DNA from: an uncultured Acidimicrobiales bacterium
GTDB taxonomy: Bacteria; Actinomycetota; Acidimicrobiia; Acidimicrobiales; SHLQ01
DNA length: 64,000 nucleotides
Assembly: GCA_938015295.1 (NCBI GenBank)
Contig: CALLQB010000010.1
Span: forward strand, 26,544-90,543
Direction: 5' to 3'
Notes under the pieces: model-generated
The model's input: only the letters and a program-made list of their open reading frames with translations
Told to the model about the DNA's origin: nothing
Databases searched by the model: none
Translations under genes and position numbers: made by a program
Part shown: one piece after another, positions 1-9,096 of the stretch
Numbering within the stretch: position 1 is the first letter of the stretch
Layout: every line of letters begins with the position of its first letter

Positions 1-992
1 GCCTGGTCTGCGTCGGTAGCAGCAGGAGCCTCGGCGGCGGGCGCTTCGGCAACCGGAGCAGCGGGTGCTTCAGCAACTGGTGCAGCAGGTACTTCAGCAA
101 CTGGTGCAGCAGGTGCAGGCGCAACAGGCGCCTCAGCAACCGGAGCAGGAGCAGGAGCAGCAGCAGCGTCGGCTGCGATGCGTGCTTCGCGTTCGGCGGC
201 AGCGGCGGTAGCGGCGGCGCGGGCTTCGACCTGAGCAGCATCCTTCGCAGCTTGCTGTTCGGCGGTGAGCGTGACCGGTGCGTCGGCGATCTGGGGGTTC
301 TTCTTCGAGGCGATGAAGCGCCCCTCGATCACTGCTTCGCTGATGATTCGAGCCATCAGGTCACCCGAGCGAATCGCATCGTCGTTACCGGGGATGACGT
401 ACTTCACCAGGTCCGGGTCGCAGTTGGTATCGACAACCGCAATGATTGGAATACCGAGCTTGTTCGCTTCGGTCACCGCAATGCTTTCCTTCTTGGTGTC
501 AAGAATAAACACCGCTTGTGGAAGCTTTTCCATGTTGCGGATACCAAAGAGGTTCTTTTCGAGCTTCGTCAGCTCGCGGTTGATGAGGAGGGCTTCTTTC
601 TTTGGCATGGCCTCGAACTCACCCGAGTCGCGCATGCGCTGATATTCCTTCATCTTGGCGACGCGCTTGTTCATCGTTTCGTAGTTGGTGAGCATTCCAC
701 CCAACCAGCGTTCGTTGATGTACGGCATGTTCGAGCGTTCGGCGTAGCTCTGGACACTGTCTTGCGCCTGCTTCTTGGTGCCGACAAACAGCACCGTGCC
801 GCCATCAGCAACGAGGTCGCGCACGAACTCATAAGCCACAGCAAGACGCTGCAGCGTCTGGTGCAGGTCGATGATGTAGATGCCGTTGCGTTCTCCGTGC
901 AGGAAACGCTTCATTTTCGGGTTCCAACGACGAGTTTGGTGTCCGAAGTGCACGCCTGCGTCAAGCAGGTCTTTGATGGTTACAACAGCCAT
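1..992 (-). CDS. rpsB: 30S ribosomal protein S2, partial at 3' end, with long Ala/Pro-rich tail
   Basis: Ribosomal protein S2 of the small subunit. The ORF track missed it because it runs off the left edge. Reading the minus strand from 992 gives [19 protein letters not shown], the classical S2 start, then the S2 core ([59 protein letters not shown]). An SD-like GGAAGGA lies about 8 bases before the ATG. About 330 codons are visible without a stop. The conserved part ends near residue 250 and is followed by an Ala/Pro/Glu tail with PVAEAPAAP-type repeats, a kind of extension known on actinobacterial S2. An elongation factor Ts gene would normally follow, beyond the window. Confidence 0.97.
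   Translation of the reverse strand, partial: MAVVTIKDLLDAGVHFGHQTRRWNPKMKRFLHGERNGIYIIDLHQTLQRLAVAYEFVRDLVADGGTVLFVGTKKQAQDSVQSYAERSNMPYINERWLGGMLTNYETMNKRVAKMKEYQRMRDSGEFEAMPKKEALLINRELTKLEKNLFGIRNMEKLPQAVFILDTKKESIAVTEANKLGIPIIAVVDTNCDPDLVKYVIPGNDDAIRSGDLMARIISEAVIEGRFIASKKNPQIADAPVTLTAEQQAAKDAAQVEARAAATAAAAEREARIAADAAAAPAPAPVAEAPVAPAPAAPVAEVPAAPVAEAPAAPVAEAPAAEAPAATDADQ
61..120 (-). repeat. Short tandem repeat encoding the S2 tail
   Basis: About two copies of a 24-base unit (plus strand ggtgcttcagcaactggtgc plus agca) lie in tandem inside the 3' part of rpsB. The unit is a multiple of three, so copy-number change would lengthen or shorten the Ala/Pro tail without a frameshift. Looser copies flank it on both sides. 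Confidence 0.7.
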
Positions 993-1230
993 AGCTGTGT
1001 CCTTCCCAGCGGTTGTTGACGATGCGGGTGGCGCCTTCGGCGACCGTGGGTTACCGCAACGTAGTGAGTGAAGTAGACGAATGCCCGAACGCGGGCAGCG
1101 GCCAACGTTTGACCAGCATGTGAGTCTAACCCCCACAACGCCGGGTGCCCTCTTGGGGGCGGGTTTTCCTTGCCAAGTTTCCCGGGTCTCCACACGTGCG
1201 TGCGTGCGGCATCGCAGCCGGGTCCCGCCG

Positions 1231-1677
1231 TCAGTTCGCGCTCACCAAGCGCACCTCGGTGCGCAGTTCTCCGAACAAGGTGTTCGGGTCGAGGTACACA
1301 CCGTTGCGCTTGGCCCCGAAATGGAACCGCTCGCCAGCAAAGCCGACCACGTCACCCTGGCGAACCGCTTCTCCCCTGCTGACGACTCGAGAGGAAAGAA
1401 ACGAGTACGTCGTTCGAAGACCTGCGCCTCCCGAACTCTCACCGTGATCAATGCTGACGTACTGCGACGAGCCGATAGTGCCGGAGAACGCAACAATACC
1501 GTCGGCGGAGGCTCGCACGGGCTCGCCCGAAGCCGTGTCGTACTCGATACCACGATTGCCTGTGCCATACGCCGAAGCCGGGGGCCGGTACGGATCGCTT
1601 ACCGGCGACCCGACAGGAGGCAGATGCGGCATCGACAGGGCACCAACAACCAGCAAAAGACCAAGCAACTTCATCAT
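1231..1677 (-). CDS. Secreted LytM/M23-like protein with degenerate active site
   Basis: 148 aa from the chosen start (ATG ATG AAG, SD-like GGAAAG about 9 bases upstream); the longer track ORF adds 23 residues before the signal peptide. Residues 1-16 form a short hydrophobic export signal. The rest is one M23/LytM beta-lytic domain ([33 protein letters not shown]). The zinc ligands are altered: the usual HxGxD reads N41-RGI-E45, and the HxH pair reads R117-F-H119. It therefore probably does not hydrolyse peptidoglycan and may bind the wall or regulate an amidase, as degenerate LytM proteins such as EnvC do. An M23 gene next to rpsB is a recurring actinobacterial arrangement. Confidence 0.8.
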   Translation of the reverse strand: MMKLLGLLLVVGALSMPHLPPVGSPVSDPYRPPASAYGTGNRGIEYDTASGEPVRASADGIVAFSGTIGSSQYVSIDHGESSGGAGLRTTYSFLSSRVVSRGEAVRQGDVVGFAGERFHFGAKRNGVYLDPNTLFGELRTEVRLVSAN

Positions 1678-1831
1678 CAAGAACAACTTTCCAGAACTAG
1701 CCAGAACCAGCCTGCACTGGCCCAACAGGTACAACGACGAAGACATCGACCAGCTGTGACGCGTACGCCAAGTCTTGGCAGTGCTTCGTTACCTTCGACG
1801 GGAAAGTCGGTGAGTTACCCCGTAGAGCGTA

Positions 1832-3889
1832 CTACAGAGGAGCGGGAAGTTCTGCCGAGTGCACGATCGTCAATCGCTGCACGGCGCGAGTGAGGGCCAC
1901 GTACAACAGCCGAAGTCCGTTTGGCAGCTCGCTCAAAGCCGCCGGCTCAACCACAACCACCGAGTCGAACTCGAGGCCCTTGGCAGCCGTGGCGTCCACA
2001 ACCGAAATGGTCGCACCCAACGCCTCTGACGTTCTGGTGTCGACCGCCTCAAGGCCCGCCTCGCGCAGTGCCTCGAGTAGCGCATCGAGTTCGCTCGCCG
2101 CAGCGATCACTCCAGTAGTACGAAACGCTTCGGCGCTTGACGCAACAGCCTCGGCCACTACCGCAGCCCGTTCGTCAACCTTTGCGAACGCAATCGTGGG
2201 CCCCGGCCCCGCATGGCGCACCGATGTCGAAGGTGTGATGTCTGGCGCCGTGATCGGCAAGAGCGCGTTTGCATAGTCGAGAATTGGTCCAGGAACACGG
2301 TATCCAACCGTGAGCTCGGCTCGACGCACCGCTGTTTCGGCGACGTCGATCCCCAAAGCCGTCACCACGTCGTCCCAACTTTCCTGAGCGCCGGGTGCGG
2401 TGGCTTGTGCGATATCGCCGAGGATCGTTATCGACCCCTTGCGCGCTCGGCGCCCCACAACGCGCAGGGCCATCGCACTGAGATCCTGAGCTTCGTCGAC
2501 CACCACATGGCCATACTGGGTTGCCACTCCCCCACAAAGTTCCTGCGCCTCGTCAAGCAAGGCAAGGTCAGCGACAGTCCACTTGTCGGGCTCGCCCTTC
2601 CTCGCTGCCGATCGGTGCAAAAGACGCCGCTCTTCATCATCGAGAAGCCCCGAAGACGCACGCGCCAACAATGCTTTATTGCTCAACACCGATTGCACCA
2701 GCGTCACCGCCCCAAGCGTCGGCCACGTTCGTGCCACCAGTTTCTTGAAATCGGCACTCGATCGAACCGCGCCAACTGTCTCATCCACCTGCAACTCGCC
2801 CAACTCGCGGGCGACGAGTTCTTGCTTGACCTCGCGGAGCAGAAGTTGACTGAAGATCCGGCGGGCGTCGTTGAGGGCCATATCTCTACTCGCCGCATCT
2901 TGCTGAGCCTCCGCTATCTGCTCGGGACGAAGGGTCACGGTGCGCGCCCCCACCGGCAATCGCACGTCTTCGGTAGGTGCTCTCAATTTGTCGAGCGCCG
3001 CTCTACGCAACACCTGCGACATTCGAAGATCGCCCTTCAGCACATGACAGGCAAGCGAATCTTTGCCCCGCAGTCGGTACTTCACGTCGAGCAACGATTG
3101 CACCGTCGACTGGGTTACCGCGGTCTCACCCAGCGACGGCAAGACATTGCCCACGTAGTTCAGAAACATGCGGTTGGGTCCAACAACAAGCACCCGACTC
3201 GAGCTGAGCTCCTCACGGTGTTCAAACAGCAAGAAGGCCGCTCTATGCAAGCCAACGGCAGTCTTGCCAGTTCCAGGGCCGCCCTGCACGATCAAACACT
3301 CGGCCAGCGGTGCACGAATGATCTCGTCTTGTTCCGCAGCAATCGTAGCGACGATGTCGGCCATCTCTCCCGTGCGAGACCTTTCGATCTCGGCCAGAAG
3401 CGGATCCGGGAGTCCGGCGCCAACGACCGATTCGGGATCATCGAGGTGCTCGTCGAAAATCGCGAGCAAGGTGTCGGCCTCGCAGGTGAACCTGCGTCGG
3501 AGCGCCAAGCCCTGCGCGTCAGCAGCGGTAGCTCGGTAAAACGGGATAGCTACTGGCACGCGCCAGTCGACAACCACCGGTTCGGTGTCGGCGTTCTCGA
3601 TGTGGCGACGACCGACGTACCAACAATCACCATCGGAAACAAGTGGGTCTTCGTCGATACGCCCGAAACACAGGGTCGCCGCACCAAGTTCGAGCGAAGC
3701 GGCGCGATCGGCTAGGTGCGCTCGAGCGATTCTGGCCTCGGCGGTGTTCTCTTCGCGAACCGCTCGCTCGCCAAACTCAAGCGTCTCTTCGGCCCGCTGC
3801 TGCATCGACTCGAGCGACCGGCGCGCTGCGTGGAGGTACGCCTGCTCGATCTCAAAATCTGGATGGGCCGCCGCTTCAGACATGGCCAT
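1832..3889 (-). CDS. helD: HelD-type RNA polymerase-recycling motor ATPase (UvrD/Rep-like superfamily 1)
   Basis: 685 aa. The N-terminal 60 residues are a charged helical region suited to the antiparallel coiled coil that HelD inserts into RNA polymerase. The domain near 85-125 (WYVGRRHIENADTEPVVVDW) is characteristic of HelD rather than UvrD. Walker A GGPGTGKT is at 203-210, motif II DEAQDLS at 465-471, and a C-terminal SF1 motif reads LLYVALTRAVQRL. Length and order match actinobacterial class II HelD (HelR), which removes stalled RNA polymerase from DNA and in Streptomyces and mycobacteria gives rifampicin tolerance. It stands as a single unit downstream of whiG. A second in-frame ATG lies two codons in. 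Confidence 0.9.
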   Translation of the reverse strand: MAMSEAAAHPDFEIEQAYLHAARRSLESMQQRAEETLEFGERAVREENTAEARIARAHLADRAASLELGAATLCFGRIDEDPLVSDGDCWYVGRRHIENADTEPVVVDWRVPVAIPFYRATAADAQGLALRRRFTCEADTLLAIFDEHLDDPESVVGAGLPDPLLAEIERSRTGEMADIVATIAAEQDEIIRAPLAECLIVQGGPGTGKTAVGLHRAAFLLFEHREELSSSRVLVVGPNRMFLNYVGNVLPSLGETAVTQSTVQSLLDVKYRLRGKDSLACHVLKGDLRMSQVLRRAALDKLRAPTEDVRLPVGARTVTLRPEQIAEAQQDAASRDMALNDARRIFSQLLLREVKQELVARELGELQVDETVGAVRSSADFKKLVARTWPTLGAVTLVQSVLSNKALLARASSGLLDDEERRLLHRSAARKGEPDKWTVADLALLDEAQELCGGVATQYGHVVVDEAQDLSAMALRVVGRRARKGSITILGDIAQATAPGAQESWDDVVTALGIDVAETAVRRAELTVGYRVPGPILDYANALLPITAPDITPSTSVRHAGPGPTIAFAKVDERAAVVAEAVASSAEAFRTTGVIAAASELDALLEALREAGLEAVDTRTSEALGATISVVDATAAKGLEFDSVVVVEPAALSELPNGLRLLYVALTRAVQRLTIVHSAELPAPL

Positions 3890-3941
3890 CGATGCTACTC
3901 CGGCGCGGAGTCAGCTTTAGAGAATTTCTTTGCCAGGCCTA

Positions 3942-4724
3942 TTAGCGAACCGGTTCGCGATCGGTTGCCGTCATTCTCGACCGCAGCTGCAGGACAGCCT
4001 TGGTGTGAATCTGGCAGACCCGACTCTCGGTCACGCCCAACACATCGCCAATCTCTGCGAGCGTAAGACCTTCATAGTAATAGAGGGTCAGCACCATCTT
4101 TTCGCGCTCGTTCATACGGTTGATCGACTCCGCAAGAAGTGAACGCATCTCTTCTACTTCGTACTGGCCTACTGGCCCTGCGTCGGCATCGGCGATGGTG
4201 TCGCCCAAGGTAAGCGTTTCTCCGCGGTCGCCGCTTGACGACAACATTTCATCCAAGGCCACGATTCCGACGAAAGAAATCTGCCCCATGATCGTCTGGA
4301 GCTGGTCAAGGGTTATCCGCAAATCGGCGGCGAGTTCTTCTTCGGTCGGAGCCCGGTGCAGTTTGGCTTCAAGTCGGCTAAACGACTTCTCTAGGTTGCG
4401 CGCCTTCGCACGCACCGATCGCGGCACCCAGTCGATCGAGCGGAGCTCATCAAGAATTGCACCCTTGATCCGCGAGATGGCATAGGTCTCAAACTTGTAG
4501 CCACGTTCAAGGTCGAACTTTTCGATCGCGTCGATAAGCCCGAACATGCCATAGCTGACCAAATCAGACTGTTCGACGTTCTGCGGAAGACCAACAGCCA
4601 CGCGGCCCGCGACATACTTGACCAACGGCGAGTAGTGCACGATCAGTTGATCTCGTGCCTTGGGTTGTTCTTTGACCTTGTAGGCATCCCAGAGGGGCTG
4701 CACATCGGGGCGTTCGTCTGCCAC
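3942..4724 (-). CDS. whiG: RNA polymerase sigma factor of the WhiG/FliA (sigma-28) family
   Basis: 260 aa from a GTG with an ideal SD (AAGGA, five-base spacer). The track start (TTG at 4772) adds 16 low-complexity residues encoded by a tandem repeat, but would overlap the xerC stop. Region 2 is clear ([52 protein letters not shown]), as are region 3 ([13 protein letters not shown]) and the region 4 helix-turn-helix ([20 protein letters not shown]). In Streptomyces WhiG commits hyphae to sporulation; in motile actinobacteria the orthologue reads flagellar genes. No flagellar or whi genes are in this window, so the regulon cannot be inferred here. It lies directly behind xerC and is probably co-transcribed. 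Confidence 0.92.
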   Translation of the reverse strand: MADERPDVQPLWDAYKVKEQPKARDQLIVHYSPLVKYVAGRVAVGLPQNVEQSDLVSYGMFGLIDAIEKFDLERGYKFETYAISRIKGAILDELRSIDWVPRSVRAKARNLEKSFSRLEAKLHRAPTEEELAADLRITLDQLQTIMGQISFVGIVALDEMLSSSGDRGETLTLGDTIADADAGPVGQYEVEEMRSLLAESINRMNEREKMVLTLYYYEGLTLAEIGDVLGVTESRVCQIHTKAVLQLRSRMTATDREPVR

Positions 4725-4735
4725 GTTCGTCCTTG

Positions 4736-4767
4736 TCGTATCTTCGTCGTGTCGTATCTTCGTCGTA
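4736..4767 (-). repeat. 16-bp tandem repeat (two copies) at the xerC-whiG junction
   Basis: On the plus strand tcgtatcttcgtcgtg is followed at once by tcgtatcttcgtcgta. The pair sits between the xerC stop codon and the SD of whiG, or inside the first codons of whiG if the upstream TTG start is used. The period is not a multiple of three. Confidence 0.85.
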
Positions 4768-4768
4768 T

Positions 4769-5698
4769 TCAAGCTCTCGGGTGGGTGGCCCGATGAACCC
4801 GTTGTAAGTGCTCTTTGCTGACATGGGTGTAGATCTGTGTAGTGCTCAGGTCAGCGTGTCCGAGCAACTCCTGCACAGCTCTTAGATCGGCACCGCCATC
4901 CAAGAGATGAGTCGCGAAGGTATGTCGGAGCGCATGAGGGTGCGTTGGACCTAGAGAACGCCTATCGATAATTCTTCGTACATCTCGGGGTGTTATGGGA
5001 TTTCCTCGCAAGTTCACGAAGACCCTGTCGCCCGAGCTGGAGCCCGACAGTTCCCTAGCCGGTCCCTGCTTTGACGGCTCTTCGGATTCACCACCCGCAA
5101 TGAATGGCCCGCGATGTTCGAGCCAAAGCAACAGTGCATCGCGTGCCGCATCAGATACTGGGCAAACCCGCTCCTTTTGCCCCTTACCCCACACGCGTAT
5201 GCGGTGCCGATCGAGTTCGAGTTGGCCGAGCGCGAGCCCGCACAGCTCACTCACCCGAAGTCCGCTGCCATACAGCAGCTCGAGGATTGCCAGGTCGCGT
5301 GCCTTGCGGCCAGCAGCATCGTCAGCAACGCGAGCAGGCGGCTCATCGAGAAGCGCCGCAACCTCATTGTCGGGCAAGATGCGCGGAAGTCGCGCCGCCC
5401 CCTTTGGCGCACTGAGGCCAATGGTGGGGTCACTCTCGACGATGCCGTTCTTTCGTGCCCAATCAAAGTACCGGCGGATCGATGACGCCTTGCGAGCAAT
5501 AGTTCGTTTCGCGTACTTCTGCTGGTCGAGAAAGGCGAGATATCGCCGAAGCGTGCGGCGCCGCACCTGTGATGGACGGTCGACCTGCACCGCCTCAAGC
5601 CAGGAAATAAAGGCGCGAAGATCTCGACAGTAGACGGCATTCGTGGCATCAGAAACAGAAACCAGCGATGCCGAGAAACGATCAATGCTCCAACTCAC
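4769..5698 (-). CDS. xerC: XerC-like tyrosine recombinase
   Basis: 309 aa. An N-terminal SAM-like core-binding domain (residues 1-90, [21 protein letters not shown]) is followed by the catalytic domain with all expected residues: Arg in GSGLRVSEL, Lys in [23 protein letters not shown], His in [17 protein letters not shown], and the Tyr nucleophile in the same motif. Such enzymes resolve chromosome dimers at dif sites. An insertion of about 25 polar residues ([18 protein letters not shown]) separates the beta-sheet and helical parts of the catalytic domain. Position in the conserved comM-dprA-xerC-whiG-rpsB neighbourhood argues for the housekeeping recombinase rather than an element integrase. 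Confidence 0.92.
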   Translation of the reverse strand: MSWSIDRFSASLVSVSDATNAVYCRDLRAFISWLEAVQVDRPSQVRRRTLRRYLAFLDQQKYAKRTIARKASSIRRYFDWARKNGIVESDPTIGLSAPKGAARLPRILPDNEVAALLDEPPARVADDAAGRKARDLAILELLYGSGLRVSELCGLALGQLELDRHRIRVWGKGQKERVCPVSDAARDALLLWLEHRGPFIAGGESEEPSKQGPARELSGSSSGDRVFVNLRGNPITPRDVRRIIDRRSLGPTHPHALRHTFATHLLDGGADLRAVQELLGHADLSTTQIYTHVSKEHLQRVHRATHPRA

Positions 5699-5756
5699 GA
5701 CCCCTAGAGCGTACCGGCATTCTCACAAATACGGCACAAATGGCCACTCTGTGTGG

Positions 5757-6929
5757 TCAATGGTCGCAGGAGCTCTCACCTCTCGCCACTCGCTCAAACC
5801 ATCCCTCGCTTTCGATCACCCATCCGGTGGAACGCAGCACGTCGAGGGCACCGGCAAGCTCTGCCGGTGAACAGCGCACGCCAACCAAGAGCTGCTCGGC
5901 GGCAGCCGGTTGCCACCCCATTGTGGCCAACACGTCGCCTGCTAATCCTCCTGGCTCCAACCGCAGCTCGCTGCTCGAGCGTTGCGCGGCCGCCGTGAGG
6001 CCAAGCTCGATAAGCACATCATCGACACCACATGCTGGCGCACAGCCGTCGCGAAGGAGCGCATTTGTGCCCTCGGCAGACGGGCTATGTATTGGACCGG
6101 GCACCGCCATCACCGGCACACCCCGGCGTTCGGCCTCAGCCACGGTGTGCATCGATCCGCCACGAACGTGTGACTCGACCACTAGAACCACATCGGACAA
6201 TGCCGCGACTATTCGGTTCCGGGCGGGGAAACGCCACCGCTCGGGCTGCGTACCGATCGGCCCTTCCGACAACACGACACCGGTTCGCGCAACGTCCTCC
6301 CAAAGCAAGCGGTTGCTGGCCGGATAGACCGAGTCGAGGCCGTTGGCTACTACCGCAATGGGCGGTGCACCCCCAGAATCGATTGCCCCATGATGCGCGG
6401 CCGCGTCGATGCCCAGCGCAAGCCCCGAAACGACGCCGACCCCGGCCAGCGAAAGATCGCGTGCGAAGGCCCTCGCAATGTCGTGGCCGTACCTCGTACA
6501 TTTTCGAGTGCCGACGATCGCAACACGCGGACCTGCGATCACATCGGGGTCGCCCCGATGAAAGAGTATGGCCGGGGGCTCGGGATCGTGTACCAAGGCT
6601 TCCGGAAATGCCGCCGAGCCAAACCAGAACGCGCCGATTCCGCGTTGCATCGTGTCGTCCCAGAAAGCCGCCACATCAAACTCCTGCGCATCGGCAGCCC
6701 ACCGCGAAAGCATCTCGGCGCCACCGCGACCGAGCGCATGCGCTTGACCCTTCGTGCCACCCCGCATCACAAGCTCCCAAGCGGCGCGCGGCTGCCGGTC
6801 GGCAAGGAGAACTCGCAACCTACGGGGCCCAGCGCCAGCAAGAGCTGCGAGAGCGGCCAACCATGCAGCGGTCGGCAAAGCCACGTTCTGCTCATCGGGG
6901 TTTCGCTTCTCGGTGCTTCGACTATCCAT
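5757..6929 (-). CDS. dprA: DNA-processing protein DprA/Smf
   Basis: 390 aa. The central Rossmann-like domain carries the DprA hallmarks VAIVGTRKCTRYG, GVGVVSGLALGIDAAAHHGA, VVANGLDSVYPASN, FPARNRIVAALSDVVLVVES and VPVMAVPGPIHSPSAEGTN. A DML1-like winged-helix tail follows (LATMGWQPAAAEQLLVGVRCSP). DprA loads RecA onto incoming single-stranded DNA in transformation; in non-competent bacteria its role is less clear. Its start overlaps the comM end by 8 bases, so the two are translationally linked. Confidence 0.95.
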   Translation of the reverse strand: MDSRSTEKRNPDEQNVALPTAAWLAALAALAGAGPRRLRVLLADRQPRAAWELVMRGGTKGQAHALGRGGAEMLSRWAADAQEFDVAAFWDDTMQRGIGAFWFGSAAFPEALVHDPEPPAILFHRGDPDVIAGPRVAIVGTRKCTRYGHDIARAFARDLSLAGVGVVSGLALGIDAAAHHGAIDSGGAPPIAVVANGLDSVYPASNRLLWEDVARTGVVLSEGPIGTQPERWRFPARNRIVAALSDVVLVVESHVRGGSMHTVAEAERRGVPVMAVPGPIHSPSAEGTNALLRDGCAPACGVDDVLIELGLTAAAQRSSSELRLEPGGLAGDVLATMGWQPAAAEQLLVGVRCSPAELAGALDVLRSTGWVIESEGWFERVARGESSCDH

Positions 6930-8463
6930 GTGACGCCTTCCGGTAGAGGCGAGCGCCGGGTCGACCCGCTGCGAGCGGCTGGGTACGCAACATCAACGCC
7001 GTTTGTACGTGTTCGGCGGTGAGTTCGGCCAGGTCGCCAGCGAGGTCAGCAATCGTTCTTGCTACCGACCGCACGCGGTGAAGGCCGCGGGCGCTGAGCT
7101 GCTGGTCGGACAATGCTCGCTCAAGGACCGACCGAGCGCCTGCACTAAGCGGTGCAAATTCCTCGAGCTGGGTCGGCGAAAGTTTGCCGTTCGCCCGCAC
7201 TCCCCTGCTGGCCGCCAAACTTCGCGCCGCTGCGACCCGCGTAAAAACGTCGCCGCTACTTTCGCCAGGATCAACACCGAGCAGTTCAAGGGCGCTTGGC
7301 CGCTGGACAGTGACTCGAATATCGAACCGGTCGAGAAGAGGACCGGACACCCGCTGGTGGTAACGATGTCTCGCGCTTTGCGAGCATCGGCAACCTCCCG
7401 GAGACCCGGCGCCCCCGCAGGGGCAGGGATTCATGGCACCAACCAACAACACCTCGGCCGGGAACGTCGCCGCACCGTGGGCGCGGGCGACTCGAACCAC
7501 CCCGTCTTCCAAGGGTTGCCGAAGGGCATCGAGAGCGCTCGGCGCGAACTCGCCCATTTCGTCGAGGAAGAGCACGCCACCCGAAGCCAAACTTAATTCA
7601 CCGGGCCGCATCGAAGCGGTGCCACCGCCAATGAGCGACACCGACGACGCTCCGTGATGAGGCGACCGGAACGGTGGCCGTTGAATAAAGCCGTTTCGGG
7701 GCAAGAGCTCACCTGCGGCCGAATGAATACGACTGACCTCGAGCGATTGGCGAGCATCAAGCTCTGGGAGCAAACCCGGCAGCCGCCTAGCCAACATCGA
7801 CTTGCCCCCTCCCGGAGGGCCGACAAAGAGCAGATGATGCGAACCGGCGGCCGCCACTTCAAGAGCAAATCTCGCAAAGTGCTGACCTCGCACATCGGCA
7901 AGGTCGGGGTACTGAGGTTCGTCGCCGGCCTCGGGAGGCGGCGGCGGGGCAGGCCATGGCTGATCGTTGACCAGAACGTCGATGAGTTCGCGCAGACTCC
8001 GTACCGCCCGCACCTGGCCATCGGCGACAAGATCAGCCTCGAGGAAGTTGGGACGAGCGACGACCACGGTGTCGGTTGCGATGACATCGACCAGCGGAAG
8101 CACCCCAGGCACCGGCCGAAGTGTGCCGTCGAGCCCCAACTCGGCCAGTGCCCCAATGCCTTCGATGCACCGGGGTTTCAACTGGTCACTGGCGACGAGA
8201 ATTCCCAGAGCGATGGCCAGATCGAGACCAGCTCCGCCGGCTGGAACACCCGTCGGAGACAGGTTGACAGTGATGCGTTGCATCGGCCAGTCGGCATCGC
8301 AACTCAAGAGCGCGGCGCGCACTCTGTCGCGTGCCTCTCGACACGAGGTGTCGGGCAAACCAACGATGCTGAACGATGGGATACCACCCGAAACGTGCAC
8401 TTCTACGCCAACGGGCCAACCCTGGGCTCCCGATAACGAAGCAGAGGAAACTGTCGCTAACAC
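6922..8463 (-). CDS. comM: ComM/YifB-family Mg-chelatase-like AAA+ helicase
   Basis: 513 aa, the usual family length. N-terminal Lon-protease-like ChlI domain (residues 1-170; VEVHVSGGIPSFSIVGLPD, NLSPTGVPAGGAGLDLAIAL), AAA+ module with Walker A GPPGGGKSMLARR and Walker B GGVLFLDEMGEF, a CPCG cysteine segment (MNPCPCGGAGSPGGCRCS), and a C-terminal domain with SARGLHRVRSVARTIADL. ComM promotes branch migration during natural transformation. Together with dprA it is one of few competence-related genes here; no DNA-uptake genes are present. Confidence 0.95.
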   Translation of the reverse strand: MLATVSSASLSGAQGWPVGVEVHVSGGIPSFSIVGLPDTSCREARDRVRAALLSCDADWPMQRITVNLSPTGVPAGGAGLDLAIALGILVASDQLKPRCIEGIGALAELGLDGTLRPVPGVLPLVDVIATDTVVVARPNFLEADLVADGQVRAVRSLRELIDVLVNDQPWPAPPPPPEAGDEPQYPDLADVRGQHFARFALEVAAAGSHHLLFVGPPGGGKSMLARRLPGLLPELDARQSLEVSRIHSAAGELLPRNGFIQRPPFRSPHHGASSVSLIGGGTASMRPGELSLASGGVLFLDEMGEFAPSALDALRQPLEDGVVRVARAHGAATFPAEVLLVGAMNPCPCGGAGSPGGCRCSQSARHRYHQRVSGPLLDRFDIRVTVQRPSALELLGVDPGESSGDVFTRVAAARSLAASRGVRANGKLSPTQLEEFAPLSAGARSVLERALSDQQLSARGLHRVRSVARTIADLAGDLAELTAEHVQTALMLRTQPLAAGRPGARLYRKASHG

Positions 8464-8574
8464 GCGACCTCCAAAACAAATCGAACTGTTTGGAGGAAGA
8501 ACTACGCGGCTTCCCGAAGCGTTAGAAAGAATCTAGCGAGGGGCGGTGACACGTTCGCCAGATTGCTTGTTGGT

Positions 8575-8910
8575 TCAGTTGAGAACCTCTCGGCTATACC
8601 GCACCACCGCAAGGATTTCTTCGTCAGAAAGCACGCTGGAAAACGACGGCATGTTGTTGCGCCCTTGCACCACAACGGTCGTCTGATCTTCAGCGTCAGG
8701 GAAGTTTTCGAGAACCTGCCCGTTGTTCAAACGAGGTCCAGTTCCGCCACCGCCATCTGGGCCGTGGCAGGTCGCACATCGGGCAGACCAGACGTCGCGG
8801 CCCTGCGTTAACGCTGCGTCAGCGCCCTCCGGAACTGCGGGGGCCTGTGCACAAGCCCCCGCAAACAACGAAAGCGCCGCGACGGTCATCAACAGATACA
8901 CAAGCCTCAC
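8575..8910 (-). CDS. Small c-type cytochrome lipoprotein
   Basis: 111 aa. The lipobox LFAGAC ends the signal peptide near residue 20, so the mature protein should be lipid-anchored on the outer face of the membrane. A single class I haem motif CATCH (CATCHGPDGGGG) and a distal Met ligand in NNMPSFSSVLS are present. This resembles short cytochromes that shuttle electrons to terminal oxidases. No oxidase genes adjoin it, so the partner is unknown. Confidence 0.88.
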   Translation of the reverse strand: MRLVYLLMTVAALSLFAGACAQAPAVPEGADAALTQGRDVWSARCATCHGPDGGGGTGPRLNNGQVLENFPDAEDQTTVVVQGRNNMPSFSSVLSDEEILAVVRYSREVLN

Positions 8911-8985
8911 GGCCCTACGTTCACACCACGCCCGCGGCTATGCACAACCGAGCGGAAGAGGCCTCGGTCACGTATCCTCCAAGAC

Positions 8986-9096
8986 ATGGGATTCGACCCC
9001 AACCGCCCGCACAAGAAGCGGCCCACGGACCTGTTGTATGTGGGAGCCGCAACCGTCGTCTTTGTCGCGCTGGCCCTGTGGATGTTTCTCGGCTGA
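8986..9096 (+). CDS. 36-residue single-pass membrane peptide
   Basis: ATG at 8986 gives MGFDPNRPHKKRPTDLLYV followed by a hydrophobic helix (GAATVVFVALALWMFLG) and a stop. It is too short for the ORF track. A basic N-terminus with one membrane segment suggests a small inner-membrane protein with its C-terminus out. The stop codon overlaps the ATG of the next gene (TGATG), a typical translational-coupling arrangement that supports both as real. Function not recognised. Confidence 0.6.
   Translation: MGFDPNRPHKKRPTDLLYVGAATVVFVALALWMFLG

Noticed and set aside
1081-1893. 270-codon plus-strand ORF
   Set aside because: Antisense to the LytM gene and intergenic DNA; composition unlike the real genes.
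2213-3715. 500-codon plus-strand ORF
   Set aside because: It lies antisense to the HelD gene, whose motifs are unmistakable. The translation is Arg/His/Gln-rich with no domain, typical of a high-GC shadow frame.
4769-5698. Tyrosine recombinase as a sign of an integrated element
   Set aside because: It sits in the conserved comM-dprA-xerC-whiG neighbourhood, with no attachment-site repeats, phage genes or compositional change nearby.
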